This document shows, one piece after another, positions 21,077 through 32,200 of a stretch of 64,000 bases of DNA; the stretch's first letter is position 1, and the number at the start of each line of letters is the position of its first letter. This DNA comes from Rheum nobile (Eukaryota; Streptophyta; Magnoliopsida; Caryophyllales; Polygonaceae). Below the pieces are notes generated by a model, which worked only from the letters and a program-made list of their open reading frames with translations, did not search any database and had not been told where the DNA came from. The DNA lies in the NCBI GenBank assembly GCA_027886185.1, contig WOAB01000589.1, forward strand, positions 5,585,001 to 5,649,000, in the 5' to 3' direction. Both the position numbers and the translations under genes were made by a program.

Positions 21077-24000
21077 ATGGGGGCGAGTCGAAAGTTACAG
21101 GGCGAAATCGATCGCGTTCTTAAGAAAGTGCAGGAAGGCGTGGAACTCTTCGATAGCATCTGGAACAAGGTATTACTGCAATCGTGCTTCTTTGTATCGA
21201 GAGCGATTGTGTAAATTACGGTTTGGTGCATCGCGGAGGGCCATCAACTGTTTAGAATTTAAAATACTCGTGTGATGATGCCTTTTTCGTCTGTTTAGGT
21301 TTATGATACGGATAATGCGAACCAGAAGGAGAAGTACGAGGCTGATTTGAAGAAGGAAATAAAAAAATTGCAGAGATATAGAGATCAAATCAAGACATGG
21401 ATACAGTCCAGCGAGATCAAGGATAAAAAGGTTAGGCTTTTTTGTTTATTAGCTTTGGCGTGGATCTGCTGTTTGATGCTGTATAGTCTATGCTGAATAA
21501 AATTAATTATGTCCCTGATTAATCATGCTAAAAATGTGGAAGAAAAAACGTTGTTTACTAGATTATTACCAGTGTCGGGTGATAGACTAACATTTATTTT
21601 TCACTTCCATCCTTTTATGCATGTATGTGTTTCAATAGTGCATTTGGCATACTTGCAAGCATCTGCAGTTTAAAATAGGTATCTTTCGCAGGTAGTTTTC
21701 AGCTTTGTCACTGAGCTTCATATTTACTCCTTGTTTATTAGAGTTAATGTGATTGATGTGGATACCATTGATAAGTTTGTATATATTTTCACATCCCGAA
21801 GTTGACATTGCCCTTTTGTGGTGATGAATGTTGACATAGGTTAGTGCCTCTTATGAGCAGGCTCTGCTGGATGCGTGCAAACAAATTGAACGTGAAATGG
21901 AAAGATTTAAGATATGTGAAAAGGAAACCAAGACAAAAGCATTCTCAAAAGAAGGTCTTGGGCAACAGCCAAAAACTGTAAGATTTAAACAGCATATTCC
22001 TTTTTTTGGTTTTGTTTGTGGTTGGTTACCTTTTTCACTAAGGTTCATTTGCCAGGACCCCAAGGAAAAAGCCAAGGCAGAAACACGGGATTGGATAAAC
22101 AATGTGGTATTAGACCTTGTCTAAACTCTCTATCCTCTATTTATTTATTTGTTACTCCTATTATGGGCAATGACTTGTCTGATGCGTGGATCAATAAACG
22201 AGAGGAAACGGGCTCTTGCTTGCATAGTATTTCGAGTGAGCGAGTCCTCCTGTTTCATGAATCTTCCCTTACTTCTTCCCTCTTCCCTCCAAAAGGTTGT
22301 CCAGACGTGCCACTAGGACTTACTTTTCTGATCCCTTGTTATTTAATGCAAAATTCATCTGCAATTTCTCTCTTGTTCTGGCCTGCTAGATGTACCATTA
22401 TTTAATATTTATTAAGTATTGGTATATAATCCTTTCTTGTTTTATTTGTTTCTCTTGTTTATCATAGCATTCCTGTCATGACATATGGAAAATGTTACAT
22501 TCTTTTCATGATTTGCTGGAAAATTTATGCTTTCATTTTTTGACGAAGCTTTGAAGAAAGTTATAATCTTAATTACTTCATTAAAACAATTAAATCATTG
22601 AGTATAACACCATTTAACATTCACCAGTTTTGAGATCTCAATGACTACCTAATGGATAGGATCTCTTTTAGGTTGGGGAGTTGGAGTCTCAAGTAGACAA
22701 CTTCGAAGCAGAGATAGAAGGTTTAACGGTTAAAAAAGGAAAGAATCGACCTCCCAGACTGGTGAGACAAAGATTACATCTAACGTGAAGAAATCATGTG
22801 CAGTATTTCTTTTGTATTGGTGCTATAATTTAATCAATGTTTTGTTTTCTAGACACATTTGGAGACTTCTATTACCCGCCACAAGGCTCACATAATGAAA
22901 CTGGAACTCATTTTGAGGCTGCTGGATAATGATGAGCTCAGCGCTGAACAGGTCAATGATGTTAAAGACTTTTTGGAAGATTATGTTGAACGCAATCAGG
23001 TGCTTTCTAGAACTCTACTTTTCTGTTTATTCACATTGCGGTTTGAGATGCAAGATAGATAACATGATAAGCAGTGCAATTGAATGTGGTTTCCAATTCC
23101 ATAGGTTAAGACAGTTCCTACATCTCACTCATGTGCTTTATAGGGATTAGGGACTTGCTTGATTTTTCTTCCTTGTCATGTATTAGGATGATTTCGATGA
23201 ATTTAGTGATGTTGATGAGCTCTATGAAACTTTGCCTCTGGATAAAGTGGAAGCTCTTGAAGATCTTGTGGCAATCGGTCAACCTAGTCTTGTCAAGGTC
23301 TGTCAGTTATTGTACTTCATTCCATTTGGTTTATTTTCTTCTCTGCAATCTTGATTTTTTTTTGGTTAGATTTTAGCATAAGTGAAAATGGTTTGCTCCT
23401 GGTATTTACATGAAAACTTTATATATAATTTATGAAAGCGGAAGAGAATGAGGAAGATAAAACTTTCACACTAGATTACATGGGAGAAGAGAGTTTAAAT
23501 ACAAGAGTTCAGGAAAGCCCTAGAATACAGAAGGAAGGAGAGCATTAACTACACAAAGAGTCCCTAGGCTTAGAGTGAATGCAGAAGCATGAACCTAGAT
23601 ATACACAATACGGCCAACACAATAAACTAGGAGAATTAATAAAACAAGTTAATTCAGTATTATCTAACACTCCCCCTCAAGCTGGGTGATAAATGTCTTC
23701 TATTCCCAGCTTGGAATTCAACAGTTGGAATCTTGTAGGATGGAGTCCTTTGGTCAGCACATCTGCAATCTGTTTTTCTGATGGCACATAGGACATGGAA
23801 ATTGTGCCTCCCTCCAGTTTCTCTTTGATGAAATGTCTATCAATTTCAACATGCTTAGTCTTATCATGTTGAACAGGATTGTGAGCAATACTTATTGCTG
23901 ATTTGTTGTCACACCTGAGAACCATAGGCCCTTCCCATTTAATCTTTAGATTATGAAGGATAATTTGAATCCATAACATCTCACACAGTCCTTGAGCCAG

Positions 24001-27000
24001 AGCTCTGAACTCAGATTCAGCTGAAGATCGAGCAACAACATTTTGCTTCTTGCTCCTCCAAGTAACCAGGTTGCCACCAAGGAGAACACAATATCCAGAT
24101 GTGGATCTTCTATCAACAACAGACCCAGCATAATCTGCATCTGTGAAAACTTCAACTGTCAACTTGTTACCTCTTTTGAATAGGATACCCTTTCCAGGAC
24201 TGCCTTTTAGGTAGTGAAGCACCCTATAGGCAGCAAGAAGATGTGATTCCCTTGGATCATGCATGAACTGACTGATAACACTTCCAGCATATGCAATGTC
24301 AGGCCTTGTATGGGATAGGTAGATAAGTTTACCACATAGCCTTTGGTACATGTGTTTGTCAACAGCAGCCTCTGTCTTTGCTTCCCCTAGTTTGTGATTA
24401 GGGTCAATTGGAGTAGATGCAGGTTTGCAAGCACTTTTCCCGGTGTCTTGGAGAAGATCAACAATGTATTTCTGCTGAGATAAAAAAATTCCCTGAGAGG
24501 AGTGAGCAACTTCTATTCCAAGAAAATACTTTAAGTTACCAAGGGATTTAATCTCAAATTCAGCTTCAAGTTTCTTTCTCAGCCTTTCTTTCTCCACATC
24601 ATTGTCACCAGTAACAATGATGTCATCAACATAGACTAACAATATGGTTACTCCCCCTGAAGCTGAATGTTGAATAAACAAGGTATGATCACCTTGGCTT
24701 TGTGTGTAGCCAGCTTGTTTCATGACAGCTGCAAACCGACCAAACCAAGCTCTTGGAGACTGCTTTAGGCCATAAAGAGCCTTTTTTAGGCGGCAAACTT
24801 GGGAAGTAGAAGGGGACTCAAATCCAGGAGGCACCCTCATGTAGATTTCTTCTTGCAAAGAGCCATTAAGGAAAGCATTCTTGACATCATACTGAAGCAG
24901 TGACCAACCAAAGTGAGCTGCCAAGGAAATCAGAATCCGGACAGTATTCATCTTGGCAACTGGAGCAAATGTGTCTTGATAGTCAATCCCATATGTCTGA
25001 GTGTATCCTTTAGCTACAAGGCGAGCTTTATACCTTTCCAGGGTGCCATCAGCCTTGTATTTCAGTGTAAAGAGCCACCTGCAATCAACCACATTCTTCC
25101 CAACAGGTTTAGTCACAATAACCACATTCTTCCCAACAGGTTTAGTCACAATTTCCCAAGTGTTATTTTTCTCTAGTGCATGCATCTCCTCTTTCATGGC
25201 CTCTCTCCACTCTCTTTGTTTTAAAGCCTCTGAAACATTTTTTGGAATAGGGGTTTGGTGGAGGTGTTGAATGAATTTTTGGTGGGAAGATGAGAGACGA
25301 TGAAGAGAGACATGATTGGAGATGGGGTACAAAGGTCTCTTTGTGCATTCCCTAGGCTGTTTCCTGATGGCAATTGGAAGATCTCCTTCTAAGTTAACAG
25401 GATTAGTAGGAAGAGGTAAAGGTAGTGAAGAGATACCTGAAGCATTGGCTGCATCTAGACCATTGTCTGAGGTTGAAGAGGAGTCTTGCAGTGGGATCAG
25501 AACAGCTTTCTGTCGTCTGGTGTACACCTTAGGATAACTCATGAAAGGTTGTTCGGTGGGTGACTCAGGCAGTGGTGGAGAAGGTGGTAAAGGAGATGTG
25601 TCATCCTGTGAGGTAGGAGTGACATCAAGTTCTGGAAAAGGTTCCATGTGAGGAGTTGGAGGAGAATGGCTTGCAGCATCATTGTATTTGGGATAGAAGG
25701 GAACATCCTCAGCAAAAGTGACATCAATGGAGGTGTAGAATTTCTTGGAAGAAGGCTCATAACACTTGTACCCTTTTTGTGTGGAAGAGTACCCTAGGAA
25801 GATGCACTTGACAGCTTTTGGATCAAGTTTCCCTCTTTGAGGTTGATGGATATGGACAAAGGAAGTGCAACCAAAGAGTTTAGGTTCCAAACAAGAAGCT
25901 TTCCAGGATGGGTAAAAGGTTTGAAGACATTCCAGTGGACTCTTGAAGTTTAAGACTTTGGAGGGAAGTCTGTTGATAAGATAAGTGGAGGTGAGGACAG
26001 CTTCTCCCCAGAAAAACTTTGGGACATTGTTGGTAAATAGCAGGGCACGAGTAACCTCCATGATGTGTCTGTTCTTCCTCTCAGCCAGGCCATTTTGTTG
26101 AGGTGTGTAGACACAAGATGACTCATGAATGATCCCATGTGTTTGAAGGAAAGAGGTTAATGATTGATTGAAGTAATCCTTAGCATTGTCAGTCCTTAGT
26201 TTCTTAATTTTAGTGTCAAACTGAGTCTGAATCATGGAATGAAAAATGGGAAATATTTGGCTGACATCAGACTTGTGTTTGAGAAGATAGATCCACATGG
26301 TCCGACTACAGTCATCAATGAAAGTCACAAACCACCGAGCCCCAGACACATTAGGTAAGGGTGAAGGTCCCCAAATATCACTATGAATTAATTCAAAGGG
26401 ATACATAGATTTTTTAGGACTTAAAGGAAAGGATGTTCTAGTGTGCTTAGCAAATTGACACACTTCACACATAAACTGAGTAGAATTTCTGTCTTGACAC
26501 AATTTAGGATAAAGAAACTTCAAAACTTGAAAGGAAGGATGGCCTAGCCGAGAGTGTTGAAGCCACAGATCTTCAGATTTCAAAGGTGTGGTGAAAAAGG
26601 CTAGAGAAGGTGAGTTATCCTCAAGTTTCTCCAGATGATAGAGGCCATTCTTCACTTTAGCAAGACCAATCTTCCTCCCCGTGGTCTGGTCCTGTAATAA
26701 GCAGGCAGAAGGAGAGAAAATAGCATAACAATTAAGATCTTTGGTTAGTTGACTAACAGAGATCAAATCAGTGGACAGATTTGGAACATGAAGCACATTT
26801 TTAAGATCAAGGTGTTTTGAGATGGAGATTGATCCTCTTCCTGAGACATTAGCAAGAGAACCATTTGCAGTTATGATTTGCTTATGTTTAGAAGGCTGAT
26901 AATTATCCATTTGTTTAGAGGATTGAGTCATATGGTCAGAAGCACCTGAGTCAATGACCCAGGCAGTGAAGGGGTATGTTCCAGAGACATTAAAGCAAGA

Positions 27001-29245
27001 AGAGGATGAAGATTTACCTGAGAGAGCAAGGGAGCATTGACTAGGAGAAGGATTACCAGATGAGGACTTCTCAAGACTTTTGAAGAAGTCCTTGAATTTC
27101 TGGATTTCAGCAGCAGTCATTTCAGCTTCTCCTTGAGTGTTGTCATCAGAAGCAGCATTAGCTCTGGGTTTAAAAGGACCCTTTCCATTACTCCACTCCT
27201 TAGTGGGAGGCTTCCCATGGAGTTTCCAGCACTTATCTTGGGTGTGGCCAGGTTTCTTGCAGTGATGGCACCACCTATCATCCTTTTTTCCATTCCTAGT
27301 CATGAGAGCACTACTCTCTGTGTTGATATCCTTGGAGGAGTCCAGCATAACACTTCTCCTGCTCTCCTCAGCCTTGACAATAGAGAACATTTCTTCTTGT
27401 GTTGGGAGATCTTCTTTGCCTAGAATCTGCACCCTTATTTGATCATATTCAGAGTTTAGGCCAGCCAAGAACACATATGCTCTGTGCTTGTCTTGGAACT
27501 TCCTCCACTGAAGTGCATCAACATTGCACTTCATTTCCATAACTTGATATTGATCAAGTTCCTGCCAGTAGCTTTGAAGGAGATTGCCATAGTCAGTAAC
27601 TGACTTTTCTCCTTGCTTGGTGGAATAGGCCTTGACAGTAAGTTCAAATGTCAAGGCCTCATCTTTGGCCTTAGAATACGACCGTTGGATAAAGCTCCAC
27701 ACTTCCTTTGCTGTCTTCAAGAACATGCATGACACACTGACTGAGGGATCCATGGACTCCCAAAGCCAGAACATTATCATAGAGTCCGTCTCCTCCCATG
27801 TGGAATACTTGAGGTCTTCTTTGCTAGGAGCATCTTCAGAGAGGTGAGAGATTTTTCCCTTGCCTTTGAGATATGTCTTTAATGCTATTCAACCAGATAA
27901 TTTTTTCCAGTGAGTTTGTAGGCCGATTGAAGCCTCTTAAACTCATTTTCCTTTGTGGAAGAGTTTTCAACAATGACTTCATCTTTGGTCATGATTGAAT
28001 AGCAATGAAGGCTATAGAAGAGAATCGAACAGAACACAGCAATGAAGGCTGTGAAACAAGATGAATACAGCAATAAAGGTTGTAGAAAAAAAGAGCACAT
28101 CAATGAAGGCTGTGAAAGACGATGAAAGCGGAAGAGAATGAGGAAGATAAAACTTTCACACTAGATTACATGGGAGAAGAGAGTTTAAATACAAGAGTTC
28201 AGGAAAGCCCTAGAATACAGAAGGAAGGAGAGCATTAACTACACAGAGAGTCCCTAGGCTTAGAGTGAATGCAGAAGCATGAACCTAGATATACACAATA
28301 CGGCCAACACAATAAACTAGGAGAATTAATCAAACAAGTTAATTCAGTATTATCTAACAATTTATAACTTCATTAGGACACCTAATTGATGATTCTACCA
28401 TCACATTCTTGTCCTTTGGTTTGTACCAATGATTTTTAACACTGTCCGTGGTTTATTTGACATCAATATTTGAGATTCAGGGCATCAAGTCGCAGGTCTG
28501 AAATTTTATTTCGTCATCCTCCATGCGCACATGTGATCTTTTTTGTGTATTCATCAAGTTAGCTACTTGTATGTCAGAGCTATTCAATTATCCAAGCTGA
28601 AGTTGTACCATCCACTCTGTCATGTTTGCTTTCTATACATAGCAGCTATTTGATTCCTTTTGAATAATCTATTTTTTAAAATTAATTTATTGTGTTGCAA
28701 CGGAGAAAAAAAAGTTCACAAAGAATTTGCAACTTAAAAGCAAGTATACAGATGTCACCATGAAATGTGAAAATTTGAGAAATTTTCTGCTATCTAAAAG
28801 GTGAAATAATGGATATTGATGAAATTCGAATCAAAGTTATCTATGTGTAACTCAAATAACTGGTGTAAATTCTTGATGCATATGATACTGAAGGAGATTA
28901 AGTTACGATAAATGTGTACTTGTGGATTTAAATAAATGTGCACTTGTCATTAGTTGGTTTTGAATGCGCAGCTCTGCTAACAATGAATTAAAGATGTCAA
29001 ATTTTTTTCAGCTGAGTTACTTATCTGTATGTATAGTGGAGCATTAATGCAGTAATTTTTTGACTCCTCAACTATGTCTTATATATGAGGCTTTTTAGAT
29101 CCTTATAGATTTTAGGAAATATCACATGTTTACTAAAGAACTTCATGATAATATGGGATGTACAAGTTGTGCGTTACACAATTCAAATTGCCTAATTCTT
29201 ATTATCATAGTTTTGGCATATGGAACCTCATATGAGTAACCGTGG

Positions 29246-29278
<33 letters not shown>

Positions 29279-32200
29279 TGGTCAATTACTTAATTCTTCT
29301 GCTGTATTCTTCTTGGTCCATCCAATAAGCAAATAGCTCACTTATTCTCTTCCAACGTGTTTCTTGTGTGTCTAACTGTGCTGAGAAATACTGCTTGGAT
29401 TCTTACCTCTGACATTCTCCTTATATTATGCTTATTTCTCATCTTTTGCAAGATACCTTCCTTACATTATGCTTATTAGTCATATTTCTGAAGATAGTGT
29501 TGTATGATGATCTCTCCCTTTATCATTCATTTTGACTCATTTTCTGTTTTGGCAGGGTGGTGGTGCTAGCAGCTCTGCTATAAGTTTGAAGACTCCAGTG
29601 GATTTATCATCTTCACAAACGCCAGTATGTTAATTTGGACAAGGACACCTTCTGTATATTTAATTCTGTGTGTTAAGTAGACTGAATTAAGATTTTGTAC
29701 TTTTAGAAAGAAATTTAACATATCGGTCTATTGATTTTTTTTAACTCGGTGAAACGTAATTTACAGATCAGATCTTGCTATATATACATATTTCCTTTTC
29801 CTATGCAAAGTTGTAATTGCCATAGACTTTGTAATCACTTCTTCCGTTGTTAAGTCCATCATACTTTGGCATGTTACCCTGTATGCCACTGCATTCACTA
29901 TAAGGGAAGACATGTCAATCAATTTTGGTAACCTTTGGCATGAGTTTTGTTCCTGAATTGAATGCTTAAACATCGCTGCACGTATTACTGTCTTTCATTG
30001 TTATCTACCATAAGTATGTGTTCTGATTGTATTCATTCTTACAGGCTACTGTTACTCCTCAACAAAGCGTCTCTCCGTCGGAACAACTCGAGGGGGTTGC
30101 TTCAATGGATAATAACTCTAATGGTGTCCCAAACACTCCTTCGAAAAGTAATTTAGCCAGTACTTCCAGTGTGACAAGTCCAGTGGGAAGTCACACAAAT
30201 TTAATCCCTGTCAATGTGTCTTCTCAACTGCCTGGGACACCTGCTTCAACGGCTGCTTCTAGCCTGGGTGCTCCAGGAATCATAGAAAGTGCAGGAGCTT
30301 ATATTTCATCTTCTGTGCCTACGGAAGATGATGCACTGGACCTTCCTGGACGAAGAGCATCTACAACTCTCACTGAGAGTGGAGTTGTTAAGGGAAATGG
30401 CATGCCTGACATTACAGCGCAACCTGATAACCTTCCTCTGAACTCTGGGGCTGCATTTCCTAGTAATGGTGTGATACTTGGAGCAGTTCCATTAGCATCT
30501 GATGTCAGAATGAGAAATGTTTTGGGAGCCGATGAAAAGCTTTTAAGTAGTGGTATGTTGCAGCCTCCCCTGACTTATTCATTAATGAATAGGATGCTCC
30601 TACCACAATCCACCAATTCAGTTGATGGGACTGGCTCAGCTGATTCAAGTTATGTTGGTGATCCTCCAGTTGCTGCAGGCAGAACCTTTACTTCTATTGC
30701 TCCTGGGATGCAATGGAGGCCTGGAAGCCCCTTTCAAAATCCAAATGAAATGGTAATTTTAAGGGCTTTGAGTCTTGCCTTCGCTTGAAATTTCTTTTTC
30801 ATCTTTTGTTTTGCGAAGACTTGTCTATTTTCCTACTGGGTGGTGGGCTTAATTGACCTTTAAAAACCAACTGGAGATACATTACAAGATTTTGATGCAT
30901 CATTCCCAACCTGAGAAAATGGCATTTGGACACTGTGGAAGATCTTGTGCCTATTGCGTTAGATATAGAATAATTGATTACTATGAACTGCACCTGGGAG
31001 GAACAATAAGGAGTTTTCTGGACCATGGACAACACGTCAAATGTTTTCTTCAAATCAGAGACTACGAGGAACCATATCTTTAATAAGAACATGAATTACT
31101 TTGGTGTCCAGGGTGGTTTAAAATAACATAATTTGATGTCCAGGGTTTGGAGTTAGAACCATGAACAGCATTTAATAGCTGGTTTTGAACTAAAGAATGT
31201 TTATGTTCTTGTTTAGGGTCAATTTCGAGGAAGAACTGAGATCGCTCCAGACCAAAGGGAAAAGTTTCTGCAGAGGCTTCAACAAGTACAGCAGCAAGGC
31301 CATAGCAATCTTCTCGGAATGCAGACTCTTGGAGGAGGTAATCATAAGCAAGTCACTGGACAGCAACAAAACCCACTCCTCCAGCAGGTCGTTTTAGCTC
31401 CCATTTGACAATTCTTAGCCTGTAATTAATATATATTCACTTACAAATATTTCTAGTAATGCGGTATGAAAGCATTAAGTACCTGCTTTCCAACCATGCC
31501 TCTCTCTTTCTGTCTCTCTCTAAGTTACAACCATTCCTATACTTTTTCCCAGTGCTTTTAAGCTGATCATAAATACTCAGCTGTTTGCAGTTGCTGTAGC
31601 ACAATGAGATAACTCAGGGTCAAAAGATCAAAAAATTTGTTTATAGACTGTCTTGACTCATTGACTGTTGATGACCTTTGAGCTCCCTCCAAGTAATTTG
31701 CAAAGGTGTGCTGGGAAAAACTTAGTGGTGTACTGGTGTTCCATTACTTTTATCTGTTTTGTTAATGGTTCTACCTCTTTATCAATACTACCGCTTTGGC
31801 TCTTAGTCTTTTTCTTAGCATTTTCTTTAATATTTTCGAATTGATTCTACACCTGGTCATAATATAGTCCTCCTGCATACACAGTGAAGCCACTTCTCTG
31901 CTTGTTCATTTTCTTAATATTCTTTGATGACTGTCCTGTAGCCTTGATCTGCTTTCTATTGCCTTCAAAATGCTGAATGAATGATATTGGATATTGTGCT
32001 CAGTTAAATTCTCAAAGTTCAGCATTGCCTTCCCAAGCTGGTCTTGTTCTTGGCCTTCATGCACCTGGCCTCAATACTGCTATGCCCGCCTCTGTAGAGC
32101 AGCCATCCACTTCAATCCATCCACAGGCAGCTCAGCAGGGATCTCTTTTAAATGGCCCAAAAGATCCTGGTAAAACTTTTTGTTCTTCAAATTGCTGTTT

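Larger units (their letters stand above)
23433..28359 (-). mobile_element. Complete Ty1/copia retrotransposon in NOT3 intron 7, antisense
   Basis: The LTRs are 23433-23669 and 28123-28359 (237 bp each, TG...CA). The perfect TSD ATTTA lies at 23428-23432 and 28360-28364. On the minus strand a polypurine tract (TTGAGGGGGAG) abuts the 3' LTR at 23670. One near-complete gag-pol frame fills the inside. The LTRs differ at only two positions, so the insertion is young relative to the other elements. No TGG-type primer site is found next to the 5' LTR. The element lies opposite to the host gene, well inside the intron. Confidence 0.97.
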
